Source: Aromatoleum toluolicum (lineage in GTDB: Bacteria; Pseudomonadota; Gammaproteobacteria; Burkholderiales; Rhodocyclaceae). From it: a stretch of DNA of 64,000 nucleotides. The position numbers and the translations under genes are program-made. The notes beneath the pieces are model-generated. The model did no database searches and was not told the DNA's origin. It worked only from the letters and a program-made list of their open reading frames with translations. The DNA lies in NCBI RefSeq assembly GCF_012911005.2, contig NZ_WTVS01000008.1, positions 1-64,000 of the forward strand, read 5' to 3'. Below, in pieces: positions 44,311-53,426 of this stretch (its first letter is position 1; every line of letters starts with the position of its first letter).

Positions 44311-44574
44311 TCAGGCGGCTTCGGGTACGATCACGACCGTGCGACGACGCAGGGCGCCCTTCACGGTGAACTGCACGGTGCCGTCCTTCAGCGCGAACAG
44401 GGTGTGGTCCTTGCCGATGCCGACGTTTTCACCCGGGTGGTATTCGGTGCCGCGCTGGCGAACAATGATGTTGCCTGCGAGCACGAACTGGCCGCCGTAG
44501 CGCTTCACGCCAAGTCGTTTCGATTCCGAGTCGCGGCCGTTACGGGAACTACCGCCAGCTTTTTTGTGTGCCAT
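44311..44574 (-). CDS. rpmA: 50S ribosomal protein L27
   Basis: An 87-residue L27 of standard length. It begins [19 protein letters not shown], so no N-terminal cleavage extension is present, and contains [18 protein letters not shown] near-perfect AAGGAGGT ribosome site lies 8 bases before the ATG. It follows rplU by 22 bases. Confidence 0.99.
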   Translation of the reverse strand: MAHKKAGGSSRNGRDSESKRLGVKRYGGQFVLAGNIIVRQRGTEYHPGENVGIGKDHTLFALKDGTVQFTVKGALRRRTVVIVPEAA

Positions 44575-44596
44575 GACGAATTACCTCCTTGGCTAA

Positions 44597-44908
44597 TCAG
44601 ACCGAGATCGCTTCGATGCGAAGCTCGGTGTAGTTCTGACGATGGCCCTGGTGTTTCTGGTAGTGCTTGCGGCGGCGCATCTTGAAAATCGTGATCTTTT
44701 CGTGACGGCCGTGGGAAACCACGGTGGCCTTCACTGCGGCGCCGGAAACCACCGGGGTGCCGATCTTGACCGACTCGCCCTCGCCGACCATGAGAACCTG
44801 GTCGATGGTGATTTCGGAGCCCACGTCTGCCGGTATCTGTTCTACCTTGATCTTTTCGCCGGCGACGACGCGATACTGCTTGCCGCCGGTTTTTATCACC
44901 GCGTACAT
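44597..44908 (-). CDS. rplU: 50S ribosomal protein L21
   Basis: A 103-residue L21 of standard length ([14 protein letters not shown] ... [15 protein letters not shown]). ATG 44908 is the family's start; the ORF's longer opening to 45094 is upstream leader. GGAG lies 7 bases before the start. It is the first gene of the leftward operon and has a clear promoter about 40-70 bases upstream. Confidence 0.99.
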   Translation of the reverse strand: MYAVIKTGGKQYRVVAGEKIKVEQIPADVGSEITIDQVLMVGEGESVKIGTPVVSGAAVKATVVSHGRHEKITIFKMRRRKHYQKHQGHRQNYTELRIEAISV

Positions 44909-44948
44909 GGTGTTGCTCCAGTTGATGGGTTTGCAAAGAATCGCGCAC

Positions 44949-44976
44949 TTTACACGATCGGCCAAATAATCGTCAA
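44949..44976 (-). promoter_or_regulatory. Sigma-70 promoter of rplU-rpmA
   Basis: On the minus strand, TTGACG (44971-44976) and TGTAAA (44949-44954) are separated by 16 bases. The -35 matches the consensus at five of six positions and the -10 at four. It is about 40 bases before the rplU start. Confidence 0.65.
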
Positions 44977-45047
44977 GGAAATCAGCGCTTAGGCGCAGGT
45001 GCCGGGGGCTTGGCGGGCATGTTGCCGGATGCGGGTATTCCCCAATG

Positions 45048-45076
45048 CTGACATCGGGGCGAAGTGGATCTATGAT
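45048..45076 (+). promoter_or_regulatory. Sigma-70 promoter of the glycolate operon
   Basis: CTGACA (45048-45053) and TATGAT (45071-45076) each match the consensus at five of six positions and are exactly 17 bases apart. The predicted transcription start falls at about 45083, inside the operator palindrome and about 29 bases before the regulator's ATG. Confidence 0.75.
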
Positions 45077-45082
45077 GCAAAT

Positions 45083-45095
45083 GTTGTCAGACAAC
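45083..45095. promoter_or_regulatory. FadR/GntR-type operator overlapping the transcription start
   Basis: GTTGTCAGACAAC is a perfect palindrome around one base and contains the T-N-G-T-N3-A-C-N-A pattern typical of FadR-subfamily regulators. It covers the predicted start site of the promoter at 45048-45076. The regulator encoded 17 bases downstream belongs to that subfamily, so it should repress its own operon until an effector binds. Confidence 0.7.
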
Positions 45096-45111
45096 TTGGG
45101 GTGCCGGGCTT

Positions 45112-45933
45112 ATGGGGGCAAGTGAAGGATCGGGGCGCGGACCGCGGTTGAGCGTCGTCGTCGCGGGCCAGCTCGAAACCTGGATCAGCGAGCAGGGGCT
45201 GAAAGCGGGAGCGTTGCTGCCGACCGAGAGGGTCTTGTGCGAGCGCTTCGGTGTGAGCAGGGCGGTGATCCGCGAGGCGATTTCGCGCCTGAAGGCCGAC
45301 GGCTGCGTGATGACGCGACAGGGTTCGGGCGCATATGTCGCGGCGCGGCCGGGCCAGGGGACCTTCCGCCTGTTGCGGGGGGGCGCCAATGGCGAGGGGG
45401 AGACGGACAGCGGCGTCTCCGATCGCGAGATATCGGACATCTTCGAGCTGCGCTACCTCGTCGAGGCGGGTGCGGCCGAGCTGGCGGCGCTGCGCCGGTC
45501 GCCGCAGGAACTCGAGCGCATGCGCGCGGCACTGGAGCGCATGGCGGCCGCGCTGGAGACCGGCGCCGACGCGCACACGGACGACGATGCCTTTCACGTC
45601 GCGGTTGCGGCAGCCACGCATAACCCGCAGATCGAGCGTTTCCAGGCGTTCATGGGGCAGCAGTTTTCAGATTCGCGTGCGCCGACCTGGAACGAGGCGG
45701 GGCATCGCGCCGGCCTGGCGCGGGACTCGCAGGCCGAGCACGTGCGGATATTCGAGGCGATCGCGGCGGGCGACGGCGCCGCCGCACGGGCGGCTGCCAC
45801 GGAGCATCTCGCCGGAGCGGTGCGGCGCCTCGGGCTGGACGAGCGGCGCTGGGGCGAGGTGGTTGCGACGAAGGGGGGGGGCGCGGCGGATGCGCGCCAC
45901 GAGGAGCTGCACAGATTGGAGGAGGGGCGATGA
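45112..45933 (+). CDS. FadR-subfamily GntR regulator of glycolate/lactate metabolism (GlcC/LldR-like)
   Basis: A 273-residue repressor. The N-terminal winged helix-turn-helix has LLPTERVLCERFGVSRAVIREAISRLKADG (about residues 40-70). The C-terminal all-helical FCD effector domain begins near ISDIFELRYLVEAGAAELAA and includes the metal-binding-type His in DDAFHVAVAAATHN. It shares ATGA with glcD and has a matching palindrome at its own promoter. The ligand is likely glycolate or a related 2-hydroxy acid, judged from the operon. A G9 run at 45873-45881 near the end is in frame. Confidence 0.9.
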   Translation: MGASEGSGRGPRLSVVVAGQLETWISEQGLKAGALLPTERVLCERFGVSRAVIREAISRLKADGCVMTRQGSGAYVAARPGQGTFRLLRGGANGEGETDSGVSDREISDIFELRYLVEAGAAELAALRRSPQELERMRAALERMAAALETGADAHTDDDAFHVAVAAATHNPQIERFQAFMGQQFSDSRAPTWNEAGHRAGLARDSQAEHVRIFEAIAAGDGAAARAAATEHLAGAVRRLGLDERRWGEVVATKGGGAADARHEELHRLEEGR

Positions 45934-47441
45934 ACATTGCGGCGGACCCGGTGGTCCTGGGCGAGCAGGAGGCGGATTTCTCTTCCGTCGACAAGGCTCG
46001 CGTGGTGGAGGCGCTGGCGCGGGTGCTGCCCGCGGGCGCATTGATGTACGACGCGGAGGATCTGCGGCCGTACGAATGCGACGGCCTGTCGGCGTATCGT
46101 CAGATGCCGATGGTGGTGGCGCTACCGACGACCGAGGAGCAGGTGGTGGCGGTGCTGAAGGTGTGCAGCGAGATGGGCGTGCCCGTCGTCGCGCGCGGTG
46201 CGGGCACGGGCCTGTCGGGCGGCGCGCTGCCGCACAAGTTCGGCGTCGTGCTGTCGCTTGCGCGCTTCAATCGCATCCTGCATCTGGATCCGCATGCGCG
46301 CACGGCGGTCGTGCAGCCGGGGGTGCGCAATCTCGCGATCTCCGAGGCGGCGTCGCCGCATGGGCTGTATTACGCGCCGGACCCGTCGTCGCAGATCGCG
46401 TGCACGATCGGTGGCAACGTCGCGGAGAACTCGGGCGGCGTGCATTGCCTGAAGTACGGCCTGACGGTGCATAACGTGCTGCGCGTGCGCGGTGTCACCA
46501 TCGACGGCGAGATCGTCGAGATCGGCAACCACGGCCTTGATGCGCCCGGCTACGACCTGCTGGCGCTGGTGATCGGCTCCGAAGGCATGCTCGCGGTCGT
46601 CACCGAAGTGACCGTCAAGCTGACGCCCAAGCCGCAACTCGCGCAGTGCGTGCTGGCGGCCTTCGACGACGTCATCAAGGCGGGCGAGGCGGTCGCCGAG
46701 ATCATTGCCGCCGGCATCATCCCCGCCGGGCTGGAAATGATGGACCAGCCCGCGACGGTGGCAGTCGAGCAGTTCGTGCATGCGGGCTATCCGCTGGACG
46801 CAAAGGCGATCCTGCTGTGCGAGTCCGACGGCACGCCCGAGGAGGTCGCCGAGGAGATCGAGCGCGTGCGTGCGGTGCTGGAGCGCAGCGGCGCGACGGA
46901 GATCCGTGTGTCGCGCGACGAGGCCGAGCGCATGAAATTCTGGGCCGGGCGTAAGGCGGCCTTCCCGGCGGCCGGGCGCATCTCGCCCGACTACTACTGC
47001 ATGGACGGGACGATTCCGCGCAAGCGCCTGGGCGAGATGCTCACCGCGATCCAGGACATGGAGGGCAAGCACGGCCTGCGCTGCATCAACGTGTTCCATG
47101 CCGGCGACGGCAACCTGCATCCGCTGATCCTGTTCGATGCAAACCAGGAAGGCGAGCTCGAGCGTGCGGAGGCCTTCGGTGCCGACATCCTCGAACTGTC
47201 GGTCGCGTTGGGCGGCACGATCACCGGCGAGCACGGCGTCGGCATCGAGAAGATCAACCAGATGTGCAGCCAGTTTACGCGGCCCGAGCTCGTGATGTTC
47301 TTCCGCGTGAAGGGCGCATTTGATGCGCGCGGGCTGCTCAATCCGGGCAAGGCGATCCCGACGCTCAACCGCTGTGCCGAGTACGGACGCATGCGAGTGA
47401 GCAACGGGCATGTCCCGTATCCGGATATCCCCCGTTTCTGA
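45930..47441 (+). CDS. glcD: Glycolate oxidase FAD-binding subunit GlcD
   Basis: A 503-residue flavoprotein that oxidises glycolate to glyoxylate with GlcE and GlcF. The PCMH-type FAD domain contains PVVARGAGTGLSGGALP and NVAENSGGVHCLKYG, and the C-terminal FAD-oxidase domain has NVFHAGDGNLHP and GTITGEHGVGIEK. It overlaps the regulator by 4 bases and the small gene at 47441 by one base. Confidence 0.96.
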   Translation: MNIAADPVVLGEQEADFSSVDKARVVEALARVLPAGALMYDAEDLRPYECDGLSAYRQMPMVVALPTTEEQVVAVLKVCSEMGVPVVARGAGTGLSGGALPHKFGVVLSLARFNRILHLDPHARTAVVQPGVRNLAISEAASPHGLYYAPDPSSQIACTIGGNVAENSGGVHCLKYGLTVHNVLRVRGVTIDGEIVEIGNHGLDAPGYDLLALVIGSEGMLAVVTEVTVKLTPKPQLAQCVLAAFDDVIKAGEAVAEIIAAGIIPAGLEMMDQPATVAVEQFVHAGYPLDAKAILLCESDGTPEEVAEEIERVRAVLERSGATEIRVSRDEAERMKFWAGRKAAFPAAGRISPDYYCMDGTIPRKRLGEMLTAIQDMEGKHGLRCINVFHAGDGNLHPLILFDANQEGELERAEAFGADILELSVALGGTITGEHGVGIEKINQMCSQFTRPELVMFFRVKGAFDARGLLNPGKAIPTLNRCAEYGRMRVSNGHVPYPDIPRF

Positions 47442-47623
47442 TGGATCGGGGCTGGATCCAGTTTCTTCTGGTGGTGGTGCCAATCTTGTCGCTGATCGGC
47501 TCGTGGCTCGCGCTGCGGGCGATCGCCGAGCGGCACGACCGGAAGCCGGGCGTGCCGAAGGCACAGGGGATGGTAGAGCTTGGCATCAAGGACAAGGCAG
47601 GGAACAAGGCGGAGAGGGAATGA
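47441..47623 (+). CDS. Small membrane protein between glcD and glcE
   Basis: A 60-residue protein. One N-terminal membrane helix (IQFLLVVVPILSLIGSWLAL) is followed by a charged, Lys/Glu-rich tail. Its ATG overlaps the glcD stop (TGATG) and its stop overlaps the glcE start (ATGA), and GGAGAGGG for glcE lies in its last codons. This tight packing argues that it is translated. I know no function for it; it could anchor the soluble glycolate oxidase subunits to the membrane. Confidence 0.7.
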   Translation: MDRGWIQFLLVVVPILSLIGSWLALRAIAERHDRKPGVPKAQGMVELGIKDKAGNKAERE

Positions 47624-48693
47624 GCGATTTGACTGAACAGTGGCGCGAGCAGGTGCGCGCCGCCGCGGCGGCGGCTACGGCGCTGCAGGTGCGCGGTGGA
47701 GGAACCAAGGAGTTCTATGGGCGCACCCCGGTCGGCGAAGTATTCGATACCCGTGGTCATGCGGGTGTCGTCAGCTACGAGCCGACGGAACTGGTCGTGA
47801 CCGTGCGGGCGGGCACGCCGCTGGCGGAACTCGAGGCGCAGGTCGCCGGTAGCGGACAGATGCTCGCGTTCGAGCCGCCGCATTTCGGTGCCGGCGCGAC
47901 GGTCGGCGGGTGTGTGGCGGCCGGGTTGTCAGGCCCGCGGCGTGCGACGGCCGGGGCGCTGCGCGACTTCGTCCTCGGCGTGCGCATCCTCGACGGACGC
48001 GGTGAGGTGCTTTCGTTCGGCGGCCAGGTGATGAAGAACGTCGCCGGCTATGACGTGTCGCGCGCCATCGCAGGCAGCCTCGGGACGTTGGGCGTCATCC
48101 TCGACGTGTCGCTGAAGGTGCTGCCGCGGCCGCTAGCGGAGACCACCTTGCGCTTTGCGATCGGCGAGAAGGATGCGATCGATCGCCTCAACGATTGGGG
48201 TGGGCAGCCATTGCCGGTTTCTGCCTCGACCTGGGCGGATGGCGCGTTGCACCTGCGCCTGTCGGGCGCCGAGGCGGCGGTGCGTGCGGCCGAGCGCAAG
48301 CTCGGCGGCGACGTGCTGGCGGACGATGCGGCTGCTGCCCTGTGGCAGGACATTCGTGAGCAGACTGACGCCTTCTTCGCGGACGCGGCGCCGGGCGAGG
48401 TGCTGTGGCGCTTGTCGCTGCCGAGTTCGGCGGCTCCAGTAAAGCTTCCCGGCAAGCAGCTGTTCGAGTGGGGCGGTGCGCTGCGCTGGCTGTGCTCGGA
48501 TGCGCCTGCGGCAACGATCCGCGAGCGTGTCGCCGCACTGGGCGGCCATGCGACGGCCTTCCGCAGTTTCGACCGCCCGGGCGACGTCTTCCAGCCGCTC
48601 CCCACTCCGGTGATGGCGATCCAGCGCCGCCTCAAGCAGGCCTTCGATCCGGCCGGGATCTTCAACCCCGGCCGCCTCTACGACGGAATCTGA
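47620..48693 (+). CDS. glcE: Glycolate oxidase FAD-binding subunit GlcE
   Basis: A 357-residue second FAD subunit. It is shorter than GlcD and has the same PCMH FAD motif in a variant form (FGAGATVGGCVAAGLSGPRR) and VMKNVAGYDVSR. ATG 47620 has GGAGAGGG directly upstream, overlapping the small gene's stop. The C-terminus PAGIFNPGRLY is typical of GlcE. Confidence 0.95.
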   Translation: MSDLTEQWREQVRAAAAAATALQVRGGGTKEFYGRTPVGEVFDTRGHAGVVSYEPTELVVTVRAGTPLAELEAQVAGSGQMLAFEPPHFGAGATVGGCVAAGLSGPRRATAGALRDFVLGVRILDGRGEVLSFGGQVMKNVAGYDVSRAIAGSLGTLGVILDVSLKVLPRPLAETTLRFAIGEKDAIDRLNDWGGQPLPVSASTWADGALHLRLSGAEAAVRAAERKLGGDVLADDAAAALWQDIREQTDAFFADAAPGEVLWRLSLPSSAAPVKLPGKQLFEWGGALRWLCSDAPAATIRERVAALGGHATAFRSFDRPGDVFQPLPTPVMAIQRRLKQAFDPAGIFNPGRLYDGI

Positions 48694-48695
48694 AC

Positions 48696-49940
48696 ATGCA
48701 GACCCAACTTGCCGATTTCATCAAGGACACGCCGGAAGGGCGCGAGGCCGAGGCGATCCTGCGCGCGTGCGTGCATTGCGGCTTCTGCACCGCGACCTGT
48801 CCGACCTACCAGCTCCTCGGGGACGAGCTCGACGGCCCGCGCGGGCGCATCTACCTGATCAAGCAGCTGCTCGAAGGTCACGACGTCACCGAGAAGACGC
48901 GCCTGCACCTTGACCGTTGCCTGACCTGCCGTTCCTGCGAGTCGACCTGTCCGTCGGGCGTGCATTACAGCCGTCTTGCCGACATCGGTCGCCACATCGT
49001 CGAGCAGCGTGTGCCGCGAAGCGGCGCGGAGGCGGCCAAACGCTGGGCTCTGCGCGAGTTCGTGCCGCGTGCCGACGTGTTCGGTGTCGCGATGAAGGTC
49101 GGCCGCGCGGTGCGCGGATTGCTGCCCGAAGCGCTGAAGGAGAAGATTCCCGATATGCGTCCCAGCGGCCCGTGGCCGAAGCCACGCCATGCCCGACGCA
49201 TGACCGCGCTGGCCGGCTGCGCTCAGCCCGCGATGGCGCCGTCGATCAATGCCGCAACGGCGCGCGTGCTCGACGCCGTCGGCATCTCGCTCGTCGAGCA
49301 GCCAGGTGCCGGTTGCTGCGGCGCTGTGCGCTTCCACCTCAATGACCAGGACGGCGGGCGCGACGACGCGCGGCGCAACATCGACGCGTGGTGGCCGGCG
49401 GTGGAACGCGGCGAGGTCGAGGCGATCGTGATGACAGCCTCGGGCTGCGGCGTGCAGATCAAGGACTACGGGCACCTGCTCGCTCAGGACCCTGCCTATG
49501 CGGAGAAGGCGGCCCGCATTTCCGCCATGACGCGCGATGTCAGCGAGATCGTCGCGGCCGAGGGCGAGAAGCTGCAGGAGCTGCTCGCGACGCGGCGCGG
49601 CGAAGTCGTCGCGGTGGCCTTCCAGTCGCCGTGCACGCTGCAGCACGGCCAGCAGATCCGTGGTGTGGTCGAGCGCCTGCTGACGACGGCCGGCTTCACG
49701 CTCACGCCGGTGCGCGACGGGCATCTGTGTTGCGGTTCGGCGGGTACCTACTCGCTGCTACAGCCGGAACTTTCCAAGCAGCTGCGTGCCAACAAGCTTG
49801 CGGCATTGGGGGAAGGCGGGGCGACGATGATCGCTTCGGCCAACATCGGCTGCATGACCCACCTGCAGGCCGGCACCTCGACACCGGTGCGGCACTGGGT
49901 CGAACTGGTCGATAGCCGGCTCAACGGCTTCCCGCTCTGA
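48696..49940 (+). CDS. glcF: Glycolate oxidase iron-sulfur subunit GlcF
   Basis: A 414-residue electron-transfer subunit. Two 4Fe-4S ferredoxin motifs (CVHCGFCTATCPTY and CLTCRSCESTCPSG) lie in the first 90 residues. Two CCG-type cysteine-rich domains follow (PGAGCCGAVRFH and DGHLCCGSAGTYSLLQ). It passes electrons from the flavin subunits to the membrane quinone pool. ATG 48696 starts 2 bases after the glcE stop. Confidence 0.96.
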   Translation: MQTQLADFIKDTPEGREAEAILRACVHCGFCTATCPTYQLLGDELDGPRGRIYLIKQLLEGHDVTEKTRLHLDRCLTCRSCESTCPSGVHYSRLADIGRHIVEQRVPRSGAEAAKRWALREFVPRADVFGVAMKVGRAVRGLLPEALKEKIPDMRPSGPWPKPRHARRMTALAGCAQPAMAPSINAATARVLDAVGISLVEQPGAGCCGAVRFHLNDQDGGRDDARRNIDAWWPAVERGEVEAIVMTASGCGVQIKDYGHLLAQDPAYAEKAARISAMTRDVSEIVAAEGEKLQELLATRRGEVVAVAFQSPCTLQHGQQIRGVVERLLTTAGFTLTPVRDGHLCCGSAGTYSLLQPELSKQLRANKLAALGEGGATMIASANIGCMTHLQAGTSTPVRHWVELVDSRLNGFPL

Positions 49941-50014
49941 GCGTCTGCGGCGCGCTCCATCCGGGGTGAGCCGTTTCGCTGCGCAGGCGATACGTGCGTC
50001 GTGCTCGCGTCCTC

Positions 50015-50047
50015 GCCACCCCCGTGCGGCAGCATCGCGGGGGTGGC
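50015..50047 (+). terminator. GC-rich stem-loop after the glycolate operon
   Basis: GCCACCCCCG pairs perfectly over 10 bp with CGGGGGTGGC around a 13-base loop. It is about 75 bases after glcF. No T-tract follows, so termination, if any, is weak or factor-assisted. The rest of 49941-50169 shows nothing else I can name. Confidence 0.5.
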
Positions 50048-50169
50048 GCGCCGATGCCCCTTTCGGGGTGTGATTCTCGTCACGACGACGTGCAAGCCGG
50101 CGGCGCGCGATCTACCGCCAATTGGGTAGGCACTGTAATATCGGCGAAAAAGAACGAGCCTTGTCGCCC

Positions 50170-50925
50170 ATGCCAATTACCGTAGAAACCTGCGTTGCGA
50201 GCCACATCGGTGATCGGCGCGAACAGCAGGACCGGGTGGGGGTGTTCGCGCACCCGCGCCAGCCCGGGATGCTCATGGCGGTACTGGCCGACGGGATGGG
50301 CGGGCATACCGGCGGGGCCATGGCGGCAGAGCAGGTGCTGCTCAAGGCACGGCAGAACTTCGATGACTATTCGCCGCGCTCGGAGGATGCCGGGAGCCTG
50401 CTGAACACCATCGTCAGCGAGGCTCACCTGATCATCCGCCTCACGCGTCTGACGAGCGAGAAGGAGCCTCACAGCACCGCGGTGGTGTTCGTGCTGCAAC
50501 CCGGCGAGATACGCTGGGCGCATTGCGGAGATTCTCGCCTGTATCACTTTCGTGATAACGCCCTGGTGGCCCGCAGCGAGGACCATTCCATCGTCGGCGA
50601 CTTGCAGCGCAAGGGGAAGCTCAACGATGCCGGAGCCCGCATTCACCCCCAGCGCAATGTCCTGCTGTCCTGCCTGGGAAGCGAGAGGCCTCCCGAGGTG
50701 GCCCTCGGACAGGCTGTCCGGCCGCAGGCCGGCGACAGTTTTCTCCTGTGTTCGGACGGGCTTTGGGGCCTGCTCTCGGATGCGGAGATCGCCGCGGAGG
50801 TATGCTCGCGCCGCGCCCGTGATGCTGCCGAGGTGCTCATCGAGCGGGCGCGCAAGCGCGGGGCGGGCTCGGGCGACAACATCTCCCTGGCGCTGATCAA
50901 GCTCGTCGAGGCTTCCGCCTCATAG
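50170..50925 (+). CDS. PP2C-family protein serine/threonine phosphatase
   Basis: A 251-residue metal-dependent phosphatase. The PP2C motifs are complete: DRREQQDRVGVF, LADGMGGHTGG, STAVVFVL, AHCGDSRLYHFRD, SEDHSIVG, LLCSDGLWGLLSD and GSGDNISLALIKL. It should dephosphorylate Ser/Thr proteins in the cytoplasm; no kinase partner is adjacent. ATG 50170 is preferred to a TTG at 50122. The 3' end overlaps the convergent corA gene by 6 bases. Confidence 0.93.
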   Translation: MPITVETCVASHIGDRREQQDRVGVFAHPRQPGMLMAVLADGMGGHTGGAMAAEQVLLKARQNFDDYSPRSEDAGSLLNTIVSEAHLIIRLTRLTSEKEPHSTAVVFVLQPGEIRWAHCGDSRLYHFRDNALVARSEDHSIVGDLQRKGKLNDAGARIHPQRNVLLSCLGSERPPEVALGQAVRPQAGDSFLLCSDGLWGLLSDAEIAAEVCSRRARDAAEVLIERARKRGAGSGDNISLALIKLVEASAS

Positions 50926-52017
50926 CCTGAGCCAGTTGCGCCGCCAGAACGCCGCGGCCATCGCGGCAGCGACTGCGGCCATGATCGCCAGCGCGACGGA
51001 AAAACCCTGTTCGTCCGCGATCAAGGGCATCCGTTCGAAGTTCATGCCGAAGATGCCGGTGATGAGTGTCGCCGGCAGGAACAGCGTCGTCAGCACCGTG
51101 AGGATGCGTACCTCGACGTTCAGCCGGTTGCTGACGGCCGACAGGTAGATGTCCATCAGGTCGCCGAGCAACTCGCGCACGGCATCCAGCGTCTCGATCA
51201 CATGGATGGTGTGGTCGTAAACGTCGCGCAGGTAGAGGCGGGTTTCCTGCTGGAAGAATGCGCTTTCTCCGCGCAGCAGACTGTTCAGGACCTCGCGCAG
51301 CGGCCAGATTGCGCGTCGCAGCAGCTGGGTGTCGTGCTTGACCAGATTGATCGTGCGTAGCAGCTCCGGGGTGGGGCTTGCGAGTGCCTCGTCCTCGAGT
51401 TGTTCGGCCGTGTCGCCGAGTTGGTCGACGACGATGAAATATCGGTCGATGACGGCATCGAGCAGGGTGTAGGCGAGGTAGTCCGTGCCGCGCTTCAGTA
51501 TGGGTGCCAAGGGCGTGCGCAGGCGGTCACGGATCGGCTCGAAGATGCCCGTGCGCCGCTCCTGGAAGGTCAGGACGAAGTTTTCCCCCAGAACCACGCT
51601 GACCTGGTCGGAACCGAGCGTGCGCGATTCCGGGTCGTACTCGAACACGCGCAGGACGCAAAACAGGTAGCTGCCATAGTCCTCGATCTTCGGTCGCTGG
51701 TGCGTGTTAAGGATGTCTTCGAGCACCAAGGGATGCAGGTGGAAGCGCCGCCCGATCTCGCCGAGGATCTCGGCATCCTGCAGGCCGTGCACATTGAGCC
51801 ACAGACGGTTGTGTGCCGGCTTGTATTCGCGCGATTCGACGATGCTCGCGAAGCGGCTCTCCTCGATTCCGTTCTCGTCGTAGGCGATAAGCGTGATCTC
51901 GGGGCGATCGGTCTTCACCGCGCCGACGTGGACCAGCGAACCGGGTGGAAGACCGGCCTTCGCCGTGGTGATGGCCTTTGTTTTCCGGCGTCGGGTGCCG
52001 TTGCGTGAGGTCTTCAT
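50920..52017 (-). CDS. corA: Magnesium/cobalt transporter CorA
   Basis: A 365-residue CorA channel. A large cytoplasmic domain is followed by two C-terminal membrane helices (ILTVLTTLFLPATLITGIF and ALAIMAAVAAAMAAAFWR) with the selectivity motif GMNFERMP between them. The very basic N-terminus (KTSRNGTRRRKTK) is unusual but short. ATG 52017 is preferred to an in-frame ATG at 52059. It is convergent with the phosphatase gene. Confidence 0.94.
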   Translation of the reverse strand: MKTSRNGTRRRKTKAITTAKAGLPPGSLVHVGAVKTDRPEITLIAYDENGIEESRFASIVESREYKPAHNRLWLNVHGLQDAEILGEIGRRFHLHPLVLEDILNTHQRPKIEDYGSYLFCVLRVFEYDPESRTLGSDQVSVVLGENFVLTFQERRTGIFEPIRDRLRTPLAPILKRGTDYLAYTLLDAVIDRYFIVVDQLGDTAEQLEDEALASPTPELLRTINLVKHDTQLLRRAIWPLREVLNSLLRGESAFFQQETRLYLRDVYDHTIHVIETLDAVRELLGDLMDIYLSAVSNRLNVEVRILTVLTTLFLPATLITGIFGMNFERMPLIADEQGFSVALAIMAAVAAAMAAAFWRRNWLRL

Positions 52018-52288
52018 CGGGAACTTTCTTGCATGAACAGGTTGCGCTGTAAATCGCAATCGGTATTATCCGTCAAGCGCCCTGCGCAAATTGCAAGGAA
52101 TTTGCAGTTTGCATCGAAACAATAGAACAGGTGATGGCGCAAGCACCTGCAGATTCAGTCGCGGATCATCGGAGAGTCGAAAACGGAAATTGCGTTGCGG
52201 AGCAGTCGGCCGCAGTGTTGCTATGTCCGCCGTCGGAGTTGGCCCGCGCAAGCGTACACATTTACCAACCCAGTCTGGGAGGACACCA

Positions 52289-53413
52289 ATGGCTCTGTTG
52301 ATCGGAGTGCCAGCGGAAGCGATTGCGGGCGAGCGACGTTTGTCGGTCGTTCCCGATGTAGTGAAGAAATACCTCGGCCTCGGTGCCAAGGTCATGATCC
52401 AGACCGGCGCCGGCGTGTCCGCGCATCTGCGCGACGACATGTTCGCGGAGGTCCAGTTCGCGTCGAGCGGCGTCGAGTTGTGCGCCGCGGCCGACGCCGT
52501 GCTGTGCGTTCAGCCGCCTTCGGCAGAGCTGATCGCGGCGATGAAACCGGGCGCGGTGCTGCTGGGCATGCTGCAGCCCTGGTCCAGCGCCGAGCGCGTG
52601 CAGCAGCTGATGGAAAAACAGATCAGCAGCTTCGCGCTCGAACTGTTGCCACGGATCTCCCGCTCGCAGAGCATGGATGCCCTCTCCAGCCAAGGCGCCG
52701 TCGCCGGCTACGAGTGCGCGCTGATCGCCGCCGACCACAGCCCCAAGTTCTTCCCGATGCTCACCTATGCGGCCGGCACGATCCGTCCGGCCAAGGTGCT
52801 CGTGATCGGTGCGGGTGTCGCGGGCCTGCAGGCCATCGCCACCGCCCGAAGGATCGGCGCGATGGTGGAGGCCTACGACGTGCGCCCCGAGACGCGCGAG
52901 CAGATCGAATCGCTGGGCGCGAAGTTCGTCGACACCGGCGTGTCCGCTGCCGGTACGGGCGGCTACGCGCGCGAACTGACCGACGAGGAGAAGGCGAAAC
53001 AGGCCGAACGCCTCGCAAAGGCCGTCGCGCAGTGCGACGCGCTGATCACCACCGCCGCGATCCCGGGCAAGAAGGCGCCCAGGATCATCACCGCCGACAT
53101 GGTCGCGCGCATGAAGCCGGGCGCGGTCGTCGTCGACATGGCGGCCGACTCCGGCGGCAACGTCGAGGGCACCATCGCCGGCGAGAAGACCTGGGTCAAC
53201 GACGTGCTCCTCATTGGCCCCACCAACATCGCCAGCCGCATGCCCGTGCATGCGTCCGAGATGTACGCCAAGAACCTCTTCAACTTCATCTCCCCCTTCA
53301 TCAAGGACGGCGAGCTCGTGCTCGACTGGGAGGACGAAGTTGTGGCCGGCTGCTGCCTCACCCACGCGGGCGAGCTGCGGCACGCGGGCGTCAAGCAGGT
53401 TCTGGGACTGTAA
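52289..53413 (+). CDS. pntAA: NAD(P) transhydrogenase subunit alpha part 1 (NAD-binding)
   Basis: A 374-residue soluble dI component of the proton-translocating transhydrogenase. It has the alanine-dehydrogenase-like fold with RPAKVLVIGAGVAGLQAIATA and DVRPETREQIESLGAKFVD. It binds NAD(H) and works with pntAB and pntB. GGGAGG lies 6 bases before ATG 52289. The 229 bases between corA and this gene should hold the operon promoter, but I see no convincing hexamers. Confidence 0.95.
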   Translation: MALLIGVPAEAIAGERRLSVVPDVVKKYLGLGAKVMIQTGAGVSAHLRDDMFAEVQFASSGVELCAAADAVLCVQPPSAELIAAMKPGAVLLGMLQPWSSAERVQQLMEKQISSFALELLPRISRSQSMDALSSQGAVAGYECALIAADHSPKFFPMLTYAAGTIRPAKVLVIGAGVAGLQAIATARRIGAMVEAYDVRPETREQIESLGAKFVDTGVSAAGTGGYARELTDEEKAKQAERLAKAVAQCDALITTAAIPGKKAPRIITADMVARMKPGAVVVDMAADSGGNVEGTIAGEKTWVNDVLLIGPTNIASRMPVHASEMYAKNLFNFISPFIKDGELVLDWEDEVVAGCCLTHAGELRHAGVKQVLGL

Positions 53414-53426
53414 AGGGGGACGCAAA

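Noticed and set aside
45873-45881. G9 run in the regulator gene (and G8 runs at 6919-6926 and 21553-21560) as phase-variation tracts
   Set aside because: All are in frame, one lies in metabolic gene prpE, and such runs occur by chance in DNA this GC-rich. Sequencing slippage is possible but no frameshift is seen.
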